Positions 52,755-61,829 of a stretch of DNA of 64,000 bases are shown piece by piece. Location of the stretch: assembly GCF_024721975.1 (NCBI RefSeq), contig NZ_JANQBB010000004.1:124001-188000 (forward strand), written 5' to 3'. A model generated the notes under the pieces. The model was given only the letters and a program-made list of their open reading frames with translations. It ran no database searches and had not been told where the DNA came from. The position numbers and the translations under genes were made by a program. The DNA comes from Paenibacillus endoradicis. GTDB taxonomy: Bacteria; Bacillota; Bacilli; Paenibacillales; Paenibacillaceae. Every line of letters starts with the position of its first letter. Positions within the stretch are counted from its first letter, which is position 1.

Positions 52755-53651
52755 TTACGTTAAAAGTTCTTGAAGTGCTTTTTCTAGTGTTGGATAAGAG
52801 AAGGAAAAGCCTTGCTCTAATAATGCATTAGGCATAACTGTTTGACCTTCCAATATGAGAATACTCATCTCACCTAATAAAAGCTTTAGCATAAATTCAG
52901 GAACAGAGATCCAGTGTGGTCTATGTAGTACTTTCCCAATCGTATGTCCGAATGTTTTCATATTTACAGCATTTGGTGCCGTAAAATTTACAGGTCCTGA
53001 AAGTAAAGGGTTCGTTATACAATAAAGTGTTGCACGGACGACATCCTCAATATGAATCCAAGATAACATTTGTTTACCACTTCCAATAGTACCTCCACCA
53101 AATAACTTATAAGGTAATACCATCCGGGGTAGTGCGCCTTCATGTTCGCCTAGAATAACGCCAAAGCGCATCAATACAGTTCGTATTCCGCTATTCATCG
53201 CTTCTTTCTCCCATTGATCGACGGTGTCGGATAGGAAATCTGAGGGTTTCATATAATGTTGCTCTGTGAATTTTTCTGAATGAGAAGTACCGTAATAACC
53301 TACAGCACTAGCATTAAGTAAAACGCTCGGTTTATGTTGTAAAGCTGCAATAATTCGCTTAATTTCCTTTGTTGCAGAGAGACGGCTGTCTAATATTCTT
53401 CTTTTTCTTGCCGCTGACCATCGACCGCTATTGAGTGACTCTCCAGCGAGATTAATGATAGCATCAATACCCTCTAATTGTAGTTCCGGTTGATCTCCTT
53501 TATTAAGCCAATTTACGTAAGTAACACCTTCAATAGGAGAAGTTGATTTCGTATTGCGTGTAAGTATAAATACTTCATGTTGATGATTTAGAAGATGTGT
53601 TCTGAGAGCTTTTCCGACAAAACCATTACCACCAGCAATTGCAATTTTCAT
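52755..53651 (-). CDS. TIGR01777-family NAD(P)-binding protein
   Basis: A 298-residue atypical SDR: cofactor motif GGNGFVGKAL at residues 7-16, INLAGESLNSGRWSAARKRRILDSRL (the family signature, by motif near 68-93), SAVGYYGTS near 115 and a C-terminal DUF1731 tail (FMLKLLLGEMSILILEGQTV and ALLEQGFSFSYPTLEKAL). The YxxxK catalytic pair is missing, as is normal for this family. Function is not established (YfcH/YfhF-like). Confidence 0.9.
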   Translation of the reverse strand: MKIAIAGGNGFVGKALRTHLLNHQHEVFILTRNTKSTSPIEGVTYVNWLNKGDQPELQLEGIDAIINLAGESLNSGRWSAARKRRILDSRLSATKEIKRIIAALQHKPSVLLNASAVGYYGTSHSEKFTEQHYMKPSDFLSDTVDQWEKEAMNSGIRTVLMRFGVILGEHEGALPRMVLPYKLFGGGTIGSGKQMLSWIHIEDVVRATLYCITNPLLSGPVNFTAPNAVNMKTFGHTIGKVLHRPHWISVPEFMLKLLLGEMSILILEGQTVMPNALLEQGFSFSYPTLEKALQELLT

Positions 53652-53847
53652 AATTTCCTCCTAGGGATGAGAAATACTTTACGAACATTATAGTACATTG
53701 TAATAAAGAGATTTACAAAGTACTAGTAAACAAGGTTATTATATTATCGAATTATATATAGTAAGATATTACCATATATAATATCTTAGGTATAATTTAA
53801 GTGGAAACTAATTTTATTATGAATTTACATGAGAAAGGAATAAAGTA

Positions 53848-54804
53848 TTGATAAAAAAAGAAGCTCCACACATTGCTGTAGTAACACAACTAGTATGTAA
53901 ACACCTTCATTCAAGCGACTTTAAAATTGAAAGAGTATTAAGTGGTGTATCAACTTATGTGTATCGGATTGAATTGGGAGAGGACATTCTATATCTTCGT
54001 ATTCTGCCAGAACAAGATATGAGTTTTGCTGTAGAAGTGCATGTACATAATCTACTCAGACAACGCAATGTTCAAGTTCCAGAAGTTATCTACTTTGAAC
54101 ATAATCATGAAGCATTGGGTATGTCCGTTATGATTGTGAAAGAAATTTTAGGCTCCAATATCGAGGATCATCCTTCAATAGAACAATATGACAAGATACT
54201 GTTTCATGCAGGTCAACAACTTGCAGTTATCAATCAAATTTCCGTTGAAGGATATAGTTGGATCGTAAGAAGTAACAATCAACATGCTATTGTTCTGACA
54301 GGAGAGAAACCATTATTACAAGATTATATATATGAACATTTAGAAGCAGATTTATTGCTATTATCGAAGAATGTTCTTCTTAAAGATGTTATATCATTAA
54401 TCAGAACCATATTGAAGACCGGAAGAACATTAATGTTACGTCACCAATCGCATCTGATCCATGGTGATTTTGATGATTCACATATATTTGCTCACCAAGG
54501 GAAGTTTACGGGGATTATTGATTTTGGTGAGATTCAAGGAAATAGTCCGCTATATGATCTAGGGCATTTTAAATTGCATGATGGACAGCAGGGGCAGAAA
54601 CATAGGGGATATCCATCATTAACAAAAGGATATAACGAAGTGAGACAATTATCTGATGATGATCAAATAGAAATTGACCTCTGGGCATTATGGATCGGGG
54701 TTAGAAGGCTTGGGATGATATACAACCGAACATGGGGTAGCTATCATGATCATTTGATTCGAGCGATAAAGCTACAAATGGATAGGTTAAACAATAAACT
54801 ATAG
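53848..54804 (+). CDS. Aminoglycoside phosphotransferase (APH)-fold kinase
   Basis: A 318-residue protein of the APH/choline kinase fold. The catalytic loop is LIHGDFDDSHIF (HGD present, the usual Asn replaced by His) and the magnesium motif is IIDFGEIQGNSPLYDLGHF. The N-lobe has the Lys-less SGVSTYVYRIELGEDILYLRI form, so kinase activity is not certain. TTG at 53848 is the start, 9 bases after AAAGGA. The family phosphorylates drugs, sugars or choline; no resistance role should be assumed. Confidence 0.82.
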   Translation: MIKKEAPHIAVVTQLVCKHLHSSDFKIERVLSGVSTYVYRIELGEDILYLRILPEQDMSFAVEVHVHNLLRQRNVQVPEVIYFEHNHEALGMSVMIVKEILGSNIEDHPSIEQYDKILFHAGQQLAVINQISVEGYSWIVRSNNQHAIVLTGEKPLLQDYIYEHLEADLLLLSKNVLLKDVISLIRTILKTGRTLMLRHQSHLIHGDFDDSHIFAHQGKFTGIIDFGEIQGNSPLYDLGHFKLHDGQQGQKHRGYPSLTKGYNEVRQLSDDDQIEIDLWALWIGVRRLGMIYNRTWGSYHDHLIRAIKLQMDRLNNKL

Positions 54805-54838
54805 ATCCATTAGAGTAAGTAAAAAAAGAAATATTCTT

Positions 54839-54871
54839 AAAATGCTACTCCAAGTAATGGGGTGGCATTTT
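54839..54871 (+). terminator. Terminator of the APH-like gene
   Basis: AAAATGCTACTCC pairs with GGGGTGGCATTTT (one wobble). The rest of 54872-55196 contains no supported gene. Confidence 0.65.
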
Positions 54872-55145
54872 CTTTATACTACAATCTGTTATGTATGTTA
54901 ATTGAAGGGGAAAGATACAACGAGGTACTTCTGAATCCACTATTATTATTGGCAATGATGGATAGTTATATAAAAGATAGGTAGGTAAATTTTACAAGAT
55001 AAATATATTTCGCGTAATATTCATCCTTCTTTAATAACATACTCTATCTTAGATTATTTTTAGTGATGATATATTTAATGAGAACCATGAGAAAAGAGAA
55101 AAGGAGTGTATTCCTACATTTGTAAACATACTCACGTTTTAGTTT

Positions 55146-55159
55146 TGAAAGCGCATTAA
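55146..55159 (+). promoter_or_regulatory. Weak cre-like site before the GH13 surface enzyme
   Basis: TGAAAGCGCATTAA agrees with the cre consensus in its left half and core but fails at two right-half positions. Location 38 bases before the start would fit catabolite repression. Confidence 0.35.
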
Positions 55160-55196
55160 TCAATCCATTATTTTATTATTTAAAGGAGAGATTTTA

Positions 55197-58100
55197 TTGA
55201 GAAGAGAATGGAATAAAGTAATTGCTCAAGTAGTGATGTGTTGCATGATTATTACTACATTATCAGGCATTACAGGTTCTACTATAACTTATGCTGAAGA
55301 AATTTCGGAAATTCAAGTTGTTGCTAATTATATTCCAGAAAATACATTAAGGATTCATTATAAAAATATTAATAACTCTTACACTGATCTTGGCTTATGG
55401 TTGTGGGGGGATATTGCAACACCATCTGATGCAGTTGCTAGCTGGCCGACAGGAGCTACTCCATTTGTTGAAAGTCAACAAACTTCTTACGGAGCCTATG
55501 TAGATATCCCTTTAAAAGAGGATGCTGGTAAAGTGTATTTCTTAATGGTCAATCGAGTGACTGGAGATAAGGAAGGTCATGAAATGTCCGTAGTATTAGC
55601 TTCTCCTGAAATCAATGAGATCTGGGTGAAAGAAGATTCAAGTGAGGTTTATTTGTGGGAACCGGTAGTTCTTCCTGAAAATACTATTAGAGTTCACTAT
55701 GAACGCGCAGATCAAAACTACGATGACTGGGGATTATGGTTATGGGGCGATGTAGTAACCACCTCAGAGGAGGTTGCTAGTTGGCCAACAGGGGCAAGTT
55801 CTTTCACAAGCAGCCGCATCGACCGCAATGGTTCATATGTAGATATTACGTTAAAGGAAAATGCACAGAGTATTAGTTTTATTGTAGTTAATCGAGCAGA
55901 TGGGACAAAAGATGGCGCAGAACGATCATTCGCAATGTTAAGAGATTATAATCACATCTTCATTAAGGAAGGAAACCCAGGCGTATTCACGTCTCCTTAT
56001 GTCTCGATTGTTGAAGAAAGTACAGCTAATTATCCTGATTGGTCAAAAGATTCAACGATATATGAGGTGAATATTAGACAATATACACCAGAAGGATCCT
56101 TTAAAGCATTTGAAGCACATTTGCCAAGATTAAAGAAGTTGGGTGTTGAAATTTTGTGGTTAATGCCTATTCACCCAATTTCAGAAGAAAAACGTGTAGG
56201 GACATTAGGTTCTTACTATGCACCGGCTGATTATAAAGCGGTAAACCCCGAATTTGGAACAATGGATGACTTTAAGAATCTAGTAGATACGGCTCATGAT
56301 TTAGGATTTAAAGTAGTTTTAGATTGGGTGGCCAATCATACGGGCTGGGATAGTGAATGGATTAATAATGAAGGATGGTATAACAAGGATGAAGAAGGTA
56401 ACATTGTATCACCTAATGGCTGGGCTGATGTTGCTGACTTGAACTATGATAATGCAGACATGCGATTAGCGATGATCGATGCAATGAAATATTGGGTATT
56501 AGAGGCTGATATTGATGGTTATCGCGCAGATTTTGCTGCTGGTGTACCGAAAGATTTTTGGGAAACTGCAAGAACAGAGCTTGATGCGATTAAGCCAGTC
56601 TATATGTTGGCGGAAGATGACTCTCAATATCAATTGATGAACAAAGCATTCAATTCTAATTACGGTTGGGATTTATTTTATAATGTTATGTTAGGTATTC
56701 CAACAGGGGAGAAGGAAGCCAAAGACATTAAATCATATATTGACCGGACCAAAATGCTTTATCCTACTGGCTCGTATCCAATGCATTTCATTACGAATCA
56801 TGATATTAACTCATGGGAAGGAACAACTTCTGAAATGCTAGGGCAATCTGAATTAGCACTGGCAACATTAACGTATACTTTGCCAGGCATGCCTTTAATT
56901 TATTCAGGACAAGAGGCAGGGCTAGATAAGAATCTTATGTTCTTTGAGAAGGATGAGATTGATTGGAGTAATCAGTCAATGAAGGAATTCTATACTACGC
57001 TTACTCATATGAAAAAGGAAAATGAAGCGTTATGGAATGGTAGCTTTGGTGGAGATATTACGTTTATTAATTCAAGTGATCCGCGCGTACTAGCGTTTGA
57101 ACGAGAAAAGAATGGAAACAAAGTAATAACTGTTCTTAATCTAACAGATCAACCGGTAGAAACGAATGTTAGCTTAGAACAGTCTGTTGGAAGATACTAT
57201 TCTTATTTTGAGAATAAAGTATTAAATCTTAAGGCACAACAAAGCTTCAATCTTGCACCTTGGGAGTATTATATTTTCTCTAATAATATCCCTTCAAAAG
57301 AAGAAGTGGAAAATCCAAAGGGAAATCATAATGAGGAAGCAATTCAAGCTACTGATTTGTATGTCGTACAGGAGCAAGATTTGCGTAATCTTACGAACGA
57401 TTTTAGTATTGTAGTGCCTAGCAATTTTAATCAAATATCGCTTCCAATTAATAGCGTAGACCTGATTAAAAGTACTTCCCTTCAAATACAGTTTAAGGGC
57501 GTATCTATTGCGATTCCAAGTACTGTGTTGCAGAATGCCAAATCAAATGGAGTAGTTGGAGATACTATTGTATTAAAGGCAAAAGAAGAATCTGTAGATA
57601 AAGTCAATCAATTGTTGAATTATAACAATAAGAATGGAACGACTATAACATTAGCGAGTGGACTATATCAGCTCTCACTAGTAATTATGTCCGGTGAACA
57701 AATTACTAAAGTGATAGATACTTTTGTAGACCCTATTACACTTACATTTGAAGTAAAAGGCAATTTGAACAAAGCATTGACAGGTATCTATTATAGTGAT
57801 GCTATAGGAAATCTTCAATATGTTGGTACTACGTTTGTGGATAGTAAAATCTATGCAAAGGTAAATCATTTCAGTCATTATAGTGTGCTGGAGTTTGATA
57901 AAAAGTTTGAAGACATAAGTTTAAATCATAACATGTTGTTGCCGATTAAATCTTTAGCTGCAAAACAAATAATTAATGGCGTGACACCAACTTTATTTGC
58001 ACCTAACAAAAATATTACACGTGCAGAGTTTGCAACCATGTTAGTCAGAGCTTTAAATATTGAAACAGCTAATACGGAAAGTACTTTTAAAGATGTAAGT

Positions 58101-58445
58101 AATGAAGCATGGTATGCCCAGTACGTGAATGCTGCTTACGACAAAGGGATCATTACGGGAATAACTGAGCATATCTTTGAACCTAATAAAATGATCACCG
58201 CACAAGAGATGGCAGTTATGCTGTTGAGAGCATATCAAGTATTATATCCGGATAAAGACATTACTCCAATCGACAATGAATCATCAGTCATTTATATAAA
58301 TACTAGTCCATGGGCAATTACTGAGGTGTCTTGGGCAAATGAACTTAATTTGTTAGGGAATCCAAGTGAACCATTAGATGCACAATCCTATGTGGCACGA
58401 GCTGAGACGGCGCATTTAATTTACAACCTATTAATGATTCAGTAA
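55197..58445 (+). CDS. Surface-anchored amylopullulanase-like enzyme: CBM41 x2, GH13, SLH x3
   Basis: 1082 residues. Signal peptide (1-33); two CBM41/PUD alpha-glucan-binding domains (about 45-140 and 158-260), each with LGLWLWGD or WGLWLWGD and ASWPTGA; GH13 barrel (about 280-640) with nucleophile Asp445 (DGYRADFA), acid/base Glu473 (YMLAEDD) and Asp536 (TNHDINSW); GH13 C-domain (to about 700); a beta module (about 715-895) also found in the protein at 44482; three SLH repeats, the last degenerate. TTG 55197 follows AAAGGAGAG by 8 bases. It breaks down starch-like glucans on the cell surface and feeds the uptake genes downstream. Confidence 0.92.
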   Translation: MRREWNKVIAQVVMCCMIITTLSGITGSTITYAEEISEIQVVANYIPENTLRIHYKNINNSYTDLGLWLWGDIATPSDAVASWPTGATPFVESQQTSYGAYVDIPLKEDAGKVYFLMVNRVTGDKEGHEMSVVLASPEINEIWVKEDSSEVYLWEPVVLPENTIRVHYERADQNYDDWGLWLWGDVVTTSEEVASWPTGASSFTSSRIDRNGSYVDITLKENAQSISFIVVNRADGTKDGAERSFAMLRDYNHIFIKEGNPGVFTSPYVSIVEESTANYPDWSKDSTIYEVNIRQYTPEGSFKAFEAHLPRLKKLGVEILWLMPIHPISEEKRVGTLGSYYAPADYKAVNPEFGTMDDFKNLVDTAHDLGFKVVLDWVANHTGWDSEWINNEGWYNKDEEGNIVSPNGWADVADLNYDNADMRLAMIDAMKYWVLEADIDGYRADFAAGVPKDFWETARTELDAIKPVYMLAEDDSQYQLMNKAFNSNYGWDLFYNVMLGIPTGEKEAKDIKSYIDRTKMLYPTGSYPMHFITNHDINSWEGTTSEMLGQSELALATLTYTLPGMPLIYSGQEAGLDKNLMFFEKDEIDWSNQSMKEFYTTLTHMKKENEALWNGSFGGDITFINSSDPRVLAFEREKNGNKVITVLNLTDQPVETNVSLEQSVGRYYSYFENKVLNLKAQQSFNLAPWEYYIFSNNIPSKEEVENPKGNHNEEAIQATDLYVVQEQDLRNLTNDFSIVVPSNFNQISLPINSVDLIKSTSLQIQFKGVSIAIPSTVLQNAKSNGVVGDTIVLKAKEESVDKVNQLLNYNNKNGTTITLASGLYQLSLVIMSGEQITKVIDTFVDPITLTFEVKGNLNKALTGIYYSDAIGNLQYVGTTFVDSKIYAKVNHFSHYSVLEFDKKFEDISLNHNMLLPIKSLAAKQIINGVTPTLFAPNKNITRAEFATMLVRALNIETANTESTFKDVSNEAWYAQYVNAAYDKGIITGITEHIFEPNKMITAQEMAVMLLRAYQVLYPDKDITPIDNESSVIYINTSPWAITEVSWANELNLLGNPSEPLDAQSYVARAETAHLIYNLLMIQ

Positions 58446-58449
58446 TGGA

Positions 58450-58500
58450 AGAAAAGTAATAATCCAGTGATAATTTTGTCACAGGGGTTATTACTTTTCT
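58450..58500 (+). terminator. Terminator of the GH13 surface enzyme gene
   Basis: GAAAAGTAATAA/TTATTACTTTTC arms around an imperfect inner stem. Confidence 0.7.
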
Positions 58501-58554
58501 ATTATATTATTGCAATCATTATGTTAAAATCCGTATGAAAAGGAGGGGGAATTA

Positions 58555-60291
58555 ATGAATTTCAAATTTATTGTCAATCGGTATAGAAGAATAACATTTA
58601 AGAAAAGAATAATTGCAATATTTATTTTAAGTGTATTAATTCCATTTATTTGTCTAGGTTGGATCTCACTATATACTATAAATTCCATATTAACAAATAA
58701 AGTTGGAAGCTCAATTCAAAGTAATCTAAAGCAAGAAATACTAGGATTAGAAAATACATTAAACAACCTGAATCATGTATCGCAGCAGCTTGCTTTCGGT
58801 GTCGGAAACAATAGATTACTAGAACTCATGTATTATGAGAATGACCCATTTATTAAATCTCGTTATCGAAATGATCTAAAGAGTGACCTCAATGTACTTA
58901 CTTTCTCTAATCCTAATCTCGGATTAACGTTTTACTATTTTGAGAATAAACAGGAATATGACTTTGAGAATTTCCCTGTACGAGAAAATTTCAATACTAA
59001 TGAATTGCCTATTATGGAGACCTATCCTGAAATAACTTATTATGGCCCTCATAAGAGCAATAATCGTTCTAATAACAATCTTGTATTTAGTACGATGAGA
59101 AAAGTGAATGTCTCACACGATAATATATATGTTTATATAGAGACTGGCTTTAACACGACAAAATCAATATTTGAACCAGAGGATGATATTAAGAAGTCAC
59201 GCCAACTTCTCATTCTTAATAATGAAGGGAAAATTACATATAGTCAGAATGAAGCTCTATTCCCAGTGAATAGTGTTTTTCCGTTTTCAGGTGGAAAAGA
59301 GTCATCAGGCATATTTGAACAATATATATGGCATAAGGAAGTAAGTAATCAAGGCTGGAGTATTGTATCTATCTTTCCAAAAGGTGATATGAATCTAGAA
59401 AAAAATCAATGGTATATTCAAATCTCCATCTTTTTCTTGATTTTTGGTATTGCAGTAATTATTATTGGAACTTTTTTGTCTCGAATGGTATACAAACCAC
59501 TTGAAAAATTCAATTTAGAAATAAAAACATTAATTAATTCAAATGTTAAAAACAATACAGATCTTATTAACATACCAGAGTTTGATTATTTACTATTCAA
59601 AACACGGGAAATGAAGAAAAAGATATGGGAGTTATACGGGCAAATAGAGCAGAAAGAAAAAAGAAGGGCAGATCTTGAAGTTGAAAAATTATTGTATCAA
59701 ATTAATCCCCATTTTCTGATGAATACATTAGATACTGTTCATTGGCTAGCGATGATGAACGGCCAGAAGGATATCGATAAGTTGGTGTTATCTTTGAATA
59801 AGTTATTACAATATAATCTTGGGAAAATGGGAGATGCGACGACCATAGGTGGAGAAATTGAAGCTTTAAAAGAATACTTACAACTTCAAAGAATACGATA
59901 TGATTTTCAATTTGACGTTGATATAGATGTCGATGATGACGCAATGTCACTAGCCATTCCTCGATTTATTTTGCAGCCTATAGTTGAAAACGCATTATAT
60001 CATGGCGTTAGTGATGAAGGATATATTCATGTAGATATTCGATTAGGAGACATGCTTAATATTACGATTCAGGATAATGGGTCGGGTATGTCTGAACAGA
60101 AACTTGATCAATTACTGCATGATGATTCTATGGATAGCCAAAAAGTAGGTATGGGAATTGGTATGAAGTACGTTATTCGGATACTTGAAGCTAGTTATGG
60201 TGATCAGGCCACATTTAATATAAAAAGTGAAATTGGCAAAGGAACGATTGTTTCTATGTTTTTGCCAGTTTATCGAGGTGATAAATTATAA
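58555..60291 (+). CDS. YesM-type sensor histidine kinase
   Basis: A 578-residue kinase: helix at about 18-40, an extracellular sensor of about 250 residues, helix at about 288-310, a HAMP-like linker, the His_kinase domain with LLYQINPHFLMNTLDTVHWLA (phospho-His in NPHF) at about 380 and HATPase_c with QPIVENALYHG, DNGSGMS and GIGMKYV. AGGAGGGGG precedes the ATG. Pairs with the YesN-type regulator overlapping its stop. Such pairs sense extracellular sugars and activate adjacent ABC uptake genes. Confidence 0.93.
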   Translation: MNFKFIVNRYRRITFKKRIIAIFILSVLIPFICLGWISLYTINSILTNKVGSSIQSNLKQEILGLENTLNNLNHVSQQLAFGVGNNRLLELMYYENDPFIKSRYRNDLKSDLNVLTFSNPNLGLTFYYFENKQEYDFENFPVRENFNTNELPIMETYPEITYYGPHKSNNRSNNNLVFSTMRKVNVSHDNIYVYIETGFNTTKSIFEPEDDIKKSRQLLILNNEGKITYSQNEALFPVNSVFPFSGGKESSGIFEQYIWHKEVSNQGWSIVSIFPKGDMNLEKNQWYIQISIFFLIFGIAVIIIGTFLSRMVYKPLEKFNLEIKTLINSNVKNNTDLINIPEFDYLLFKTREMKKKIWELYGQIEQKEKRRADLEVEKLLYQINPHFLMNTLDTVHWLAMMNGQKDIDKLVLSLNKLLQYNLGKMGDATTIGGEIEALKEYLQLQRIRYDFQFDVDIDVDDDAMSLAIPRFILQPIVENALYHGVSDEGYIHVDIRLGDMLNITIQDNGSGMSEQKLDQLLHDDSMDSQKVGMGIGMKYVIRILEASYGDQATFNIKSEIGKGTIVSMFLPVYRGDKL

Positions 60292-61655
60292 TGCTAAATG
60301 TATTAATTGTAGATGATGAAAAAATTGTGAGAAGAGGTTTAGTCACATTCATTCCGTGGAAACAGTTTGGAATGAATGTTGTAGGTGAGGCTAATAACGG
60401 CGAAAATGCTCTTAAATTTCTCGAAAAAAATAAAGTGGATCTACTTTTTACTGATTTGTCTATGCCAGTAATGTCCGGTATTGAGTTGATGAGAGAAGTA
60501 AACAAAAAGTATCCTCATATTCAAATGGTTGTTTTAACGTTACATCAAGATTTTGATTATATACAAGAGGCACTTCGTCTAGGCGCGATCGATTATATTG
60601 CAAAAACAGAATTAGAAAAAGAGCAGTTTGAAGATCTTTTGGGGAGAATTGTTTCTTTGATTGATACGAAGAAAGTGAAGGGTCAGAATCAGTCTCAGCT
60701 TGAATATGGCATAGTCGATCAAGTCTTTGTAGCTTATCAATTAACCCAACATAACGAGGAATTTAATGACGATATACCTTCATTACAAGAGGCGATAGAG
60801 GTAGAAACAGGTGTATGGTATTGGACATATCAGCCTGAGCAAATGATTGTCTCTGAATCTCGGTATGCTTATTTCTGGATTCAAGATCTAATGGAGTTAG
60901 ATCGTAAAGCAATATTGCAACTAATTCGTAGTTTTCGTAGAAATGGGTTGTTCTATGATTATAATCCAAACGAAACGGTACAACATATTAGTAAAAGTAC
61001 GATTAGTCATACTAGTTCTAACGATGATTATGATTTACAGAAACTGAAACAAAAATGGTTATTATCTGACTGGATTTATGACAATTACTTATTTGATGAG
61101 ATGATTAAGGAAATTAAACAGCTTCGATTACCGTCGATTCGATTAACGCGGTTATTTTTTTCACTGACAGATGAATGGAATCGAGTTTATGGAACAATGT
61201 TAGAAAGCTTAATTGTTATGAAAGATTCATTTTCTCATTATAATGAATTTGTTTCATGGTTAACTCAAACGAGAACAAAAATACTTGAATCAAATGTAAA
61301 ACCTCAGTTTTCAATCGAGATTCAAAGCAGTATTGTTAAGGCAAAAACTATGGCACAGCATACGGTTAACAAGCCTTTGACTGCAGGTGAAATGGCAAAA
61401 AGCGTTAGTATGAGTTTAAGCTACTTTAGTCAATGTTTTAAGCAAATTGTTGGACAAACCTATACCGATTATTTGAGGGATATTCGTATGGAGAAAGCTA
61501 AGAGCTATTTATCAAATACAACTAAAACAATCCAATGGATTGCAGAAGAAGTAGGATATAACGATGAAAAATATTTTAGCCGTCTGTTCAAAGAACATAT
61601 TGGAATGTTACCAAGTGAATATAGACAAGTAATTATTCAAGAGAAATTGAAATAA
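60291..61655 (+). CDS. YesN-type response regulator with AraC DNA-binding domain
   Basis: A 454-residue regulator: receiver (1-120; Asp in LLFTDLSMPVMSG, Lys in IAKTELEKE), a middle region of about 230 residues and two AraC-type HTH motifs at the C-terminus (AGEMAKSVSMSLSYFSQCFKQ, IQWIAEEVGYNDEKYFSRLFKE). The ATG shares one base with the kinase stop. Likely target: the lipoprotein/permease operon starting at 61830. Confidence 0.93.
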   Translation: MLNVLIVDDEKIVRRGLVTFIPWKQFGMNVVGEANNGENALKFLEKNKVDLLFTDLSMPVMSGIELMREVNKKYPHIQMVVLTLHQDFDYIQEALRLGAIDYIAKTELEKEQFEDLLGRIVSLIDTKKVKGQNQSQLEYGIVDQVFVAYQLTQHNEEFNDDIPSLQEAIEVETGVWYWTYQPEQMIVSESRYAYFWIQDLMELDRKAILQLIRSFRRNGLFYDYNPNETVQHISKSTISHTSSNDDYDLQKLKQKWLLSDWIYDNYLFDEMIKEIKQLRLPSIRLTRLFFSLTDEWNRVYGTMLESLIVMKDSFSHYNEFVSWLTQTRTKILESNVKPQFSIEIQSSIVKAKTMAQHTVNKPLTAGEMAKSVSMSLSYFSQCFKQIVGQTYTDYLRDIRMEKAKSYLSNTTKTIQWIAEEVGYNDEKYFSRLFKEHIGMLPSEYRQVIIQEKLK

Positions 61656-61670
61656 ATAGATGAGGTGTGA

Positions 61671-61718
61671 ACATGTCCGAAAACAAGGTAGATATTTTTC
61701 GGGCATGTTTATTTTTTT
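61671..61718 (+). terminator. Terminator of the YesMN operon
   Basis: AACATG-TCCGAAAA pairs with TTTTCGGG-CATGTT, followed by T-rich sequence with seven consecutive T. Confidence 0.8.
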
Positions 61719-61829
61719 ATGATATTGTCTCCCCGATTCGATAGTTTCCTCTAACACGCTAAATACGCTACTGAAATTATAATAGAGTTGTAATAAGTAA
61801 GTGCTCTTAACTTAAAAGGGGGAAATACA

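Noticed and set aside
53848..54804. Calling the APH-fold gene an aminoglycoside resistance gene
   Set aside because: The fold is shared by many kinases, the catalytic loop has His for Asn and the N-lobe lysine is unclear, so a resistance claim is not supported.
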